This document shows positions 1 through 7,742 of a DNA stretch of 39,169 bases, one piece after another. The position numbers and the translations under genes were made by a program. Origin of the DNA: Pedobacter ginsenosidimutans (GTDB lineage Bacteria; Bacteroidota; Bacteroidia; Sphingobacteriales; Sphingobacteriaceae); the NCBI RefSeq assembly GCF_001442625.1, contig NZ_LMZQ01000025.1, forward strand, positions 1-39,169. The letters run 5' to 3'. Position 1 is the first letter of the stretch, and the number at the start of each line of letters is the position of its first letter. The notes under the pieces were generated by a model. It searched no databases. It saw only the letters and a program-made list of their open reading frames with translations, and was not told the DNA's origin.

Positions 1-555
1 GCCAATAAAAGTGATGGCTTTTTCTGTAGGGATTTGCCTGGTGGTCAAATGGCGAGAGATATGACCGTTTTCGTAGACGATGATGGAAAAGCCTATCATG
101 TATTCTCTTCAGAAGAAAATTTTACACTGCATTTAGCTGAGTTAACCCCTGATTATTTAGGGCATACCGGAAAATTTATCAGAATTTATGTGGGGCAGCA
201 AACAGAAGCACCAGCTTTGTTTAAGAAAAACGGAATTTACTATATGGTTGGTTCGGGCTGTACAGGTTGGGCGCCAAATCCGGCAAGATGGTTCAAAGCA
301 AGCTCCATCTGGGGACCTTGGACTTATATGGGGAATCCATGCCAGGGCGAAGGTGCTAAGCTAACCTATGGCGGGCAGAGTACACATGTATTGCCAGCAC
401 CAGGCAAAAAAGGAGAATTTATTTTTATGGCCGATAAATGGGAGCCGAAAAACGCCATTGATGGCCGTTACTTATGGTTGCCGATCAAATTTGAGAATGA
501 TAAAATTTCGATAAACTGGGCAGATGAATGGGATCTGAGCGTGTTTAAAAAGTAG
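1..555 (+). CDS. GH43 glycoside hydrolase, exo-beta-1,3-galactanase-like (C-terminal part)
   Basis: The frame is open from base 1, so the gene begins left of the window; the Met at base 34 is internal. The 184 visible residues match the GH43 subfamily 24/34 pattern: GGQMARDMTVFVDDDGKAY, then a QTEAPALF motif whose Glu (bases 205-207) sits where GH43 enzymes carry the general acid, then SGCTGWAPN, a QSTHV stretch and a closing RYLWLPI / WDLSVF end. Known members of these subfamilies remove galactose from beta-1,3-galactan backbones, often bypassing side chains. The five-bladed propeller's first blades and any signal peptide are not visible. GH35 follows 107 bp downstream on the same strand and may be cotranscribed. 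Family is fairly certain; the exact substrate is inferred from motif similarity and neighbours. Confidence 0.82.
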   Translation, partial: ANKSDGFFCRDLPGGQMARDMTVFVDDDGKAYHVFSSEENFTLHLAELTPDYLGHTGKFIRIYVGQQTEAPALFKKNGIYYMVGSGCTGWAPNPARWFKASSIWGPWTYMGNPCQGEGAKLTYGGQSTHVLPAPGKKGEFIFMADKWEPKNAIDGRYLWLPIKFENDKISINWADEWDLSVFKK

Positions 556-662
556 AGAAAAAACAAAATTTTTATATAAATCTAGATGATGAATTGCGTA
601 AAAATACGCAAATGGGATTCTTTTTGCCCAAAATTCGGGTCATCTTAAAACAACTTTAAAAA

Positions 663-2504
663 ATGAAAGCAAAATTATTATGGTTGGTGGCGATATGTTT
701 CTCCTTATCAGCTTTTGGCCAGCAAGCTAAACATACGTTTAAGCTAGGAGAAACAACCTTTCTACTAGATGAAAAACCCTTTCAGATTATTTCTGGCGAG
801 TTACATTATCCCCGGGTACCAAAAGAAGCCTGGCGCGCCCGTATGAAAATGGCCAAAGCAATGGGACTAAATACCATTGGTACCTACGTATTCTGGAATC
901 TGCACGAACCACAAAAAGGGAAATTCGATTTTTCGGGCAATAACAACATTGCCGAATTTGTGAAAATTGCCCAAGAAGAAGGCCTTTGGGTTATCTTAAG
1001 ACCAAGTCCTTACATTTGTGCCGAATGGGAATTTGGTGGTTATCCTTATTGGCTACAGAACGAAAAAGGTCTTGTGGTAAGAAGTACCGAAAAACAATAT
1101 TTAGATGAGTATAAGAAGTATATTATCGAAGTAGGAAAACAGTTGGCACCATTACAGATTAACCATGGTGGTAATATTATTATGGTACAGGTAGAGAACG
1201 AATACGGCTCTTACGCTGCTGATAAAAATTATTTAGATATCAACCGAAAAATGTTTATCGAAGCAGGTTTTGATGGATTGCTTTACACTTGTGATCCTGC
1301 TGCTGATGTAAAAGATGGACATTTAGACGGATTACTGCCAGCCGTAAACGGAATCGATAATCCGGCAAAAATTAGGCAGTTGGTAAATGAGAACCATAAT
1401 GGAAAAGGCCCATATTTTATAGCTGAGTGGTACCCGGCATGGTTTGATTGGTGGGGAACACCTCATCACACCGTTCCTGCAGTGCAATACACCAAAAAGT
1501 TAGATTCTGTTTTAGCAGCAGGCATTTCGATCAATATGTACATGTTCCATGGCGGTACAACCCGCGATTTTATGAATGGGGCAAACTATAAAGATATTTC
1601 ACCGTACGAGCCACAAACCAGTAGTTATGATTACGATGCGCCTTTAAATGAGGCTGGAAACGTAACTGAAAAATTCAGGGCTTTTAGAAGTGTAATTGAA
1701 AAACATCTTCCAGCGGGACAAAGCTTACCTCCAATCCCAACTGCTAAACCAAGTATCGCTATTGCACCTTTTAAACTGGAGAGTAAAGTAGCTTTGTTTA
1801 ATGCGCTGCCAAAAGCAGTGAAAAATAGCACGCCGTTAACTTTCGAGGATCTTAGCCAGGATTATGGTTATGTGCTCTACCGTACTACCATTAAGGGCGG
1901 TAAAAAAGGAGAACTTCAAATTAAGCAACTACGGGATTATGCGCTGATTTTTATCAACCAGAAAAGGGCAGGTATTTTAGACCGTAGGTTAAACCAAAAT
2001 ACTTTGGCATTAACACTCCCGAAAGGCGAAGTACAGCTCGATATTTTTGTAGAAAACATGGGTCGGATAAACTTTGGGAAGTATTTGTTAGAGAACAAAA
2101 AAGGAATTACCGAACAGGTAACTTTTGATGGGGCTGAAGTTAAAAACTGGTCGATGTATGGCTTTCCTTTTAGCAACATCAATAGTTATACTACTAAAAC
2201 TACTCCATCAAGAACAACTGGAAACGGACCAACATTACAAAAAGGATCTTTCCAAATTTCGACCGTTGCAGATACCTATTTAGATATGACTGATTGGGGA
2301 AAAGGAGTAGTTTGGGTTAACGGGCACAACTTAGGAAAGTATTGGGCTATTGGTCCGCAGCAAACGCTTTATATCCCGCAGGAATGGTTAAAAAAAGGCA
2401 AAAATGATATCGCCGTTTTAGAACTGATTAAACCTGATCAGCATATTTTAAAAGCAATTGATCAACCAATTTTAAATACGATTAAAAAATTAAACGTAGA
2501 TTAA
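663..2504 (+). CDS. GH35 beta-galactosidase, secreted
   Basis: A 613-aa protein with a cleavable signal peptide (residues 1-19, ending SAFGQ). The GH35 TIM barrel is clear: the GELHYPRVPKEAWRARM start, WNLHEPQKGKFDF, and RPSPYICAEWEFGGYPYWL. The acid/base is Glu180 in QVENEYGSY and the nucleophile Glu255 in AEWYPAWFDWWG. C-terminal beta-sandwich domains follow, including a galactose-binding-like GVVWVNGHNLGKYW near residue 545. The length is usual for the bacterial family. The enzyme removes terminal beta-galactose, probably in the periplasm. Its stop codon lies inside the TTAAACGTTTAA palindrome that precedes the susC1 promoter. The preceding GH43 is 107 bp upstream, with no clear terminator between them. 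Confidence 0.93.
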   Translation: MKAKLLWLVAICFSLSAFGQQAKHTFKLGETTFLLDEKPFQIISGELHYPRVPKEAWRARMKMAKAMGLNTIGTYVFWNLHEPQKGKFDFSGNNNIAEFVKIAQEEGLWVILRPSPYICAEWEFGGYPYWLQNEKGLVVRSTEKQYLDEYKKYIIEVGKQLAPLQINHGGNIIMVQVENEYGSYAADKNYLDINRKMFIEAGFDGLLYTCDPAADVKDGHLDGLLPAVNGIDNPAKIRQLVNENHNGKGPYFIAEWYPAWFDWWGTPHHTVPAVQYTKKLDSVLAAGISINMYMFHGGTTRDFMNGANYKDISPYEPQTSSYDYDAPLNEAGNVTEKFRAFRSVIEKHLPAGQSLPPIPTAKPSIAIAPFKLESKVALFNALPKAVKNSTPLTFEDLSQDYGYVLYRTTIKGGKKGELQIKQLRDYALIFINQKRAGILDRRLNQNTLALTLPKGEVQLDIFVENMGRINFGKYLLENKKGITEQVTFDGAEVKNWSMYGFPFSNINSYTTKTTPSRTTGNGPTLQKGSFQISTVADTYLDMTDWGKGVVWVNGHNLGKYWAIGPQQTLYIPQEWLKKGKNDIAVLELIKPDQHILKAIDQPILNTIKKLNVD

Positions 2505-2512
2505 ACGTTTAA
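2490..2512. promoter_or_regulatory. TTAAACGT repeat/palindrome, candidate LacI-type operator (copy 1)
   Basis: TTAAACGT occurs at 2490-2497 and again at 2501-2508, the second being the left half of the perfect palindrome TTAAACGTTTAA (2501-2512). The same 23-bp arrangement, differing only in two of the three spacer bases, occurs at 12859-12881. It lies 63 bp (start to start) before the CCCCT direct repeat. Palindromes with a central CG are typical of LacI-family operators; assignment to that family is inference. Confidence 0.5.
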
Positions 2513-2563
2513 AAATCTTAATAATAGGGGTTAAAGGCCAAATTTTAACAAAAAGTAACGATT

Positions 2564-2592
2564 TAACCCCTACTTATTACCGTATTACCCCT
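2564..2592 (+). promoter_or_regulatory. CCCCT direct repeat, candidate HTCS/AraC-type activator site (copy 1)
   Basis: TAACCCCT (2564-2571) and TTACCCCT (2585-2592) are direct repeats 21 bp apart, two helical turns. This fits the AraC-type domains of hybrid two-component regulators that control Bacteroidota PULs. The block is nearly identical at 12932-12960, before susC3. An inverted third copy, AGGGGTTAA, lies at 2526-2534 and could pair with the first repeat over 11 bp. Confidence 0.65.
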
Positions 2593-2615
2593 CACTCCAT
2601 CGGGGTTATAAGTGG

Positions 2616-2623
2616 TTACTTTG
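2616..2623 (+). promoter_or_regulatory. -7-like promoter element of susC1 operon
   Basis: TTACTTTG matches the Bacteroidota -7 consensus TAnnTTTG at all but the second base. It begins 24 bases after the last base of the direct repeat, exactly as TTAATTTG does in the susC3 leader (12984-12991). The expected transcription start is near 2630, giving a leader of about 345 nt. Confidence 0.5.
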
Positions 2624-2976
2624 TTAAAGCCAAATCCTTATTCCATGAGTAATTTTTATAGCAGATCAGACTAATGGCCTTGAGCTCATTTTTTAATCAA
2701 TCCTAAACTGTCCCTCCTTATTCAATAATAAACTAACTATTAGCAATATGAAAAAATATTTACTACTGATCTAGTTCGGTTGTATCCTAATTAAGCACCC
2801 AAGCTTCTAACCTAAGATAAATTTGGGATAATACAACGACATACTTTAACGGAAACCTGTATGGTTCATACTTTACCGGCGCCTTTAATTTATAAACCAA
2901 CATAATATACTCCCGAATAGCAACATGCTCCCAAATAGTGTGTGTATTGTGTAATACAACTAACTAATATAAAATT

Positions 2977-5900
2977 ATGAGTGAAAAAAAAACGCTTAAA
3001 AACCTAGGGTTCATATTTATATCATGGGCCTTTTTGATTTTTGGTAATCAGAGCTGTGCAAACGCACGAAATTTAATAAATCGACAAGATAGTACCCAAC
3101 TTAAGAGCGTCATGTTTACAATCCTTGATGGGAACGATTTCCCATTAAAGGGCGCAGATGTTTCAAACACAAGTCTCAAAAACAATGCTAAAACAGACAG
3201 CACCGGAACAGCAAAACTAAATTCGAATAAGAATGACATAATACGTGTTCAATACAATGGTAAACTGCTGAAGGAATATATCGCTAACGGAAATTTAAAT
3301 CAGATTATCCGAATTGATGGCAATAATATCATGGTGATGATGCAAAAAAAAGTAGTGTTAACTAACGACATTAAGTTATCACCAGATTTAACAACAGCTT
3401 CAACACAGGCGGTATATAACAATGATCTTATCAAATCAACTGTAACTAGTGTAAAGAATGCACTAACTGGTCGGTTGGCGGGCTTGTACACCAATCAAAC
3501 CAGTGGCCGCCCGGGGTTGGATGAAGTATCGGTATTGTTAAGAGGTCAAAATCCAATTGTTCTTATTGATGGTATACCAAGAGATCTCACAATGATAGAT
3601 CTGGAAGAGATCGAGTCTGTTACTGTACTTAAAGATGCTGTTTCTACTGCAATGTTAGGACTGAGGTCATCAGGTGGTGCAATTGCAATAACCACAAAAA
3701 AGGGCTTTGTTGGTGCACAGCAAATTTCGTTAACAGCTCAAACTGGTTTTCAAAGTCCACTTAAAATGCCCAAAACATTAGGTGCCTTTGATTATGCTAA
3801 CTTATACAACGAAGCCAGAAGAAATAGTGGCGACCAACCTGTTTACACACAATCTGATCTTGATGCATTCAGAACAGGATCTGATCCAATTGGCCATCCA
3901 GATGTGAATTGGCAAGACGAGGTAATGAAAGATAGATCTACGTTTAGCCGTTATGATCTTAATTTTCGTGGTGGAGGAAATACTGCCAGGTATTATGTTG
4001 GCTTAGAGTATCAGAATCAAAAGGGACAATTTAAAGAAAGTGATTTAAACGAGTATTCTACCAATACGAGTTTCAGCAATTATACGGTTCGTTCTAACGT
4101 AGATATTAACCTAACGCCGAAAATGATACTAGGACTTCACCTTTTTGGCCGAATTGGGAATTATACCCAACCAGGAAGTACTGCAGCCAATATTTTTACA
4201 TCTATCCTTAATACCCCAAACAATGCATATCCGATTTTTAACGAAAACGGTAGTTATGGGGGCAATACGCAATTCCAAAATAATATTTATGCACAAACTG
4301 TTAACTCGGGCTATCGTTTAAATTACAGACGGGATATCATTACCGACTTAACATTAAGAAGAAATTTAGATGACATTGTACCAGGCTTATGGGCACAAGC
4401 GTTGGTTTCGTTTTATTCTGGCCTATCTGAAAATACGGATAGAAGTAAGTCATTTGCTGTTTTTAAACAAACTGGTACAGGTTCAACAGCATCATACCAG
4501 CTTTTTGGTGTAAATGGAACACAAAATAATAACACATCAACCGATTATCAAAACAGACAATCATATGTCGAAGGAGCAGTAGGCTATAAAAGAAATTTTG
4601 GTCTGCACCAGATTGATGCTCAAATTAGGGCAACCAGCGACAATGTAAACAGTGGGGGAGACCTTAGCTTGAATTATTATGGCGGTTCTGGTAGGGCCTC
4701 CTACAGTTTCGATGAGCGTTATACTGCAGAAGTAGCATTCGGACTTAACAAAACCAATAGGTATCCAAAAGGATCTCCTATGGGATTCTTTCCGGCGGCA
4801 GGTTTGAGTTGGAACATTACTAAAGAAAAATTCATGCCTAAATTTTCTTGGTTAAATGATCTGAAGTTATTTGCCAGTTACGGACGTACCGGTAACGATG
4901 CTGCGGGTTATTTTGTTTTCCAGCAATTTTATGTAGGCAGCCCAAGTTCGTATTTCTTTGGTACAAGTGCTTCGAGCAGTTCTGCTTTACGTCAGGATGT
5001 ATTGGCAAATCCAAACGTAACCTGGGAAAAAGGAGATAAATTAAATTTAGGCTTAAAAACCACATTATTTAGCAATCATTTGTTTTTACAGGCCGAATAT
5101 TTCAATAACAAATACTCAGATCTGCTTACTTCGCCTAATTTATCAAGCATTGTAGGTACAACGGTAAGAAACCTAAATGTAGGTGTCAATCGTTATAGTG
5201 GATTTGAACTTCAGTTAAATTGGCAGCAATCTTTCGGCGATTTTAGCTATTTCATTTCTGGTAATGCCAGTACTTTAAAATCAAAAGTAATTTATCAGAA
5301 TGAAGTTTTTAGAGAATATAGTTATCAAAGCCGTACTGGGCAACCTGTAGGGCAGCAATTTGGCTATATCGCTGATGGTCTTTTTCAATCGCAGGCAGAA
5401 ATCAATGCCACTGCTAAAATTGCAGGATATAATCCTGTTCCTGGTGATATTAAATATAAAGACTTAAATAACGATGGCGTTATTGACCAGTTCGACCAGG
5501 CTAAGATTGGTACAGATAAACCATTGGTTTACTATGGAGCAAATATTGGCTTCTCTTACTCAGGCTTCGATTTTAGTGTATTGTTGCAAGGGGTTGCAAA
5601 CAGAAACTTATTGCTAACGGGTAACAGTGAATGGGAATTTCAGAATGGTGGCTTTGGGCAGGCATATGAGCATAACTTAGGTCGATGGACTCCGGCAACT
5701 GCAGCAACTGCAACCTACCCGAGAGTTACAGTTGGTAATAATTTTAACAATAACATTGTTTCTTCTTTCTGGATGCATAGTGGTAGTTACCTGCGATTGA
5801 AAAATATCGAACTGGGCTATACCATTTCACCACGATTTACCAATAAAGTAAAAGTTTCGAGTATCAGATTATTTGTAAACGGTACAAACTTGTTTACAAG

Positions 5901-5991
5901 TGCTTCTTTTGATAGAGTTGATCCAGAAACTAACGGAGGTGTATACCCAATTCAAAGGGTTATTAATGGTGGTTTAAGTGTTAAATTTTAA
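2977..5991 (+). CDS. SusC/RagA-family TonB-dependent outer-membrane transporter, atypical N-terminus (SusC1)
   Basis: A 1004-aa outer-membrane protein that should import glycan fragments with the SusD lipoprotein encoded 11 bp downstream. The N-terminus has a hydrophobic export segment (about residues 10-30). A weakly conserved beta-sandwich region follows at about residues 45-125. The plug domain is clear: NALTGRLAGLYTNQTSGRPG, VLIDGIPRDL, then VTVLKDA and GGAIAITTKKG. The beta-barrel contains the family's DIKYKDLNNDGVID segment and a terminal aromatic-rich strand ending in Phe. The usual TonB box (VVVVGYG-like) expected before the plug is not recognisable; the sequence there runs LTNDIKLSPDLTTASTQ. 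SusC2 and SusC3 in this window both keep it. This is the first gene of operon A, behind a long leader carrying the composite promoter. Confidence 0.92.
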   Translation: MSEKKTLKNLGFIFISWAFLIFGNQSCANARNLINRQDSTQLKSVMFTILDGNDFPLKGADVSNTSLKNNAKTDSTGTAKLNSNKNDIIRVQYNGKLLKEYIANGNLNQIIRIDGNNIMVMMQKKVVLTNDIKLSPDLTTASTQAVYNNDLIKSTVTSVKNALTGRLAGLYTNQTSGRPGLDEVSVLLRGQNPIVLIDGIPRDLTMIDLEEIESVTVLKDAVSTAMLGLRSSGGAIAITTKKGFVGAQQISLTAQTGFQSPLKMPKTLGAFDYANLYNEARRNSGDQPVYTQSDLDAFRTGSDPIGHPDVNWQDEVMKDRSTFSRYDLNFRGGGNTARYYVGLEYQNQKGQFKESDLNEYSTNTSFSNYTVRSNVDINLTPKMILGLHLFGRIGNYTQPGSTAANIFTSILNTPNNAYPIFNENGSYGGNTQFQNNIYAQTVNSGYRLNYRRDIITDLTLRRNLDDIVPGLWAQALVSFYSGLSENTDRSKSFAVFKQTGTGSTASYQLFGVNGTQNNNTSTDYQNRQSYVEGAVGYKRNFGLHQIDAQIRATSDNVNSGGDLSLNYYGGSGRASYSFDERYTAEVAFGLNKTNRYPKGSPMGFFPAAGLSWNITKEKFMPKFSWLNDLKLFASYGRTGNDAAGYFVFQQFYVGSPSSYFFGTSASSSSALRQDVLANPNVTWEKGDKLNLGLKTTLFSNHLFLQAEYFNNKYSDLLTSPNLSSIVGTTVRNLNVGVNRYSGFELQLNWQQSFGDFSYFISGNASTLKSKVIYQNEVFREYSYQSRTGQPVGQQFGYIADGLFQSQAEINATAKIAGYNPVPGDIKYKDLNNDGVIDQFDQAKIGTDKPLVYYGANIGFSYSGFDFSVLLQGVANRNLLLTGNSEWEFQNGGFGQAYEHNLGRWTPATAATATYPRVTVGNNFNNNIVSSFWMHSGSYLRLKNIELGYTISPRFTNKVKVSSIRLFVNGTNLFTSASFDRVDPETNGGVYPIQRVINGGLSVKF

Positions 5992-6002
5992 TCTTTAAAT
6001 AG

Positions 6003-7709
6003 ATGAATACGAGAATAATGGCTGTGATGGTGATCCTAATAGGGATGGCATCATGCAAAAAATATGAAGAAACACCTTTACAGGGGATTAAAAGAGATAA
6101 TGTTTACGATCCGCTTGATAAAAACGGTGATTTTGCCAGACAAGTACTTTCAGATTTATATACTTCATTACCTGACGGTTTTAATAGGGTGAGGGCAGAC
6201 GGAGACAATGCTGTAGGCGATTTTCTTGATGCCGGAAGTGACGATGCAATTCCATCGGTACAAAATAAGGTGGTAGAATATTACAAAAATGGCAGGTTAA
6301 ATTCAACCAATAATCCAGATGATAACTGGGCAGCAGCATACCGTGCAATTCGTGCCGCTAACGATTTCTTGGCCAATGTAGATGTAGTTCCGGTTGATGC
6401 CAATGCACCAAAAACAATTCAGTATTGGAAAGCTGAGGCACGCTTTATCAGAGCAATGAATTATTTTGAAATGATTAAAAGATATGGAGGCGTACCGTTA
6501 ATTGGTGATAAAGTATTATCTCAGGATGATAATTTACAGATTCCACGCAATACTTTCGAACAATGTATCAATTATTTGGTAAGCGAATGCGATGCCATTA
6601 AAGGTTTATTGCGTGTTGAACCGGTTGCAGACTCTGACTTAGGTAGAATTACACGTGGTGCTGCCTATGCGCTGAAAGCAAGAGTTTTGCTTTATGCGGC
6701 CAGTCCACTTTTTAACGGCGGTGGAACAGCAGGGGATCCTACAAAAAAAGCTTTAGCAGGTTATCCTACATTTGATGCTGGAAGATGGACATTAGCTTTA
6801 AATGCAGCACAGGAATTAATCAATTTAAACGCTTATCAACTCACCACAGCATTTAACGCTGCTTTTATTGGTAGAAAAAATACAGAGGTAATATTGGCAA
6901 AACAAAGAGCAAAAACTTTTGATCTGGAGACCAATAATGCTCCAATAGGTTATACCACTCCTTTAAGTAATGGTTTAACCAGTCCAACACAAGAGCTGGT
7001 AGATGCATTTCCGATGTTAAATGGACTAAGTATCACAGATCCGGCTTCTGGTTATGTAGCATCTAATCCTTATGCTGGAAGAGATAAAAGGTTAGATAAT
7101 ACTGTTTTTTATAATGGTATCAGATGGCTGAGCCGCAATGTTGAAACCTTTGAAGGTGGTAAAGATAAACCGGGAGGTGTAGCCGTGCAAACAAGAACAG
7201 GTTATTACTTAAAGAAATACATGGCAGATTTTTCTGCTGCAACAGCCTATGCTACCCAAGATCACAACTATGTTATTTTTCGCTATGGCGGAGTATTGCT
7301 TGATTACGCAGAATGCTTAAACGAAGTGGGTAGAACAACCGATGCCTACGCACCATTAAGGTCGCTCCGCTTAAGGGCGGGGATTACCGCCGGAACAGGT
7401 ACAGATACCTATGGGATTAAAGCAGGAATGTCTCAGGAAGCTATGCGTGCTTTTATCCAGAACGAAAGACGGATTGAGATGGCCTTTGAGGAACAACGCT
7501 TCTGGGATATCAGACGATGGAAAATTGCTGCTCAGGTTTTAAACGGCTCGCTTCACGGTACACTGATCACCAGATCACCAGCAGGCGCTTTAACATATGC
7601 GCCATATACAGTAGCAAATACAACATTTAATCAGCGGTTTTACCTAATGCCTATCCCTTATTCAGAGGTGATCAGAAACAGAAGCCTGATACAGAATGAA
7701 GGTTGGTAA
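6003..7709 (+). CDS. SusD/RagB-family nutrient-binding outer-membrane lipoprotein (SusD1)
   Basis: A 568-aa lipoprotein; the lipobox GMASC places the acylated Cys at residue 18, followed by KK as in many surface-exposed Bacteroidota lipoproteins. The alpha-helical TPR-like SusD fold is indicated by AEARFIRAMNYFEMIKRYGG, then GAAYALKARVLLYAASPLFN. The C-terminal NERRIEMAFEEQRFWDIRRW (about residue 486 on) is the SusD signature. It pairs with SusC1 as the lid of the import complex. The 11-bp gap to susC1 and the 33-bp gap to susC2 support one operon. Length is usual. The ligand cannot be read from sequence; a galactan or arabinogalactan oligosaccharide is inferred from context. Confidence 0.94.
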   Translation: MNTRIMAVMVILIGMASCKKYEETPLQGIKRDNVYDPLDKNGDFARQVLSDLYTSLPDGFNRVRADGDNAVGDFLDAGSDDAIPSVQNKVVEYYKNGRLNSTNNPDDNWAAAYRAIRAANDFLANVDVVPVDANAPKTIQYWKAEARFIRAMNYFEMIKRYGGVPLIGDKVLSQDDNLQIPRNTFEQCINYLVSECDAIKGLLRVEPVADSDLGRITRGAAYALKARVLLYAASPLFNGGGTAGDPTKKALAGYPTFDAGRWTLALNAAQELINLNAYQLTTAFNAAFIGRKNTEVILAKQRAKTFDLETNNAPIGYTTPLSNGLTSPTQELVDAFPMLNGLSITDPASGYVASNPYAGRDKRLDNTVFYNGIRWLSRNVETFEGGKDKPGGVAVQTRTGYYLKKYMADFSAATAYATQDHNYVIFRYGGVLLDYAECLNEVGRTTDAYAPLRSLRLRAGITAGTGTDTYGIKAGMSQEAMRAFIQNERRIEMAFEEQRFWDIRRWKIAAQVLNGSLHGTLITRSPAGALTYAPYTVANTTFNQRFYLMPIPYSEVIRNRSLIQNEGW

Positions 7710-7742
7710 TTATTCACAAATAAGTTAAAACTGAAAGCATTT

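Larger units (their letters stand above)
2505..2976. other. 472-bp regulatory leader before susC1
   Basis: This gene-free stretch holds the composite promoter described separately (2490-2623), after which about 345 nt of probable untranslated leader precede susC1. The leader contains a tiny frame at 2748-2774 that reads MKKYLLLI and stops, looking like the start of a signal peptide. A short frame at 2821-2895 ends YFNGNLYGSYFTGAFNL-stop in another register. Neither is a convincing gene; they may be remains of a decayed small gene or chance. I see no tRNA or known riboswitch. Confidence 0.5.

Noticed and set aside
34..555. Met at base 34 as the true start of the GH43 gene
   Set aside because: The frame is open and GH43-like from base 1, there is no signal peptide, and the enzyme would lack its first propeller blades.
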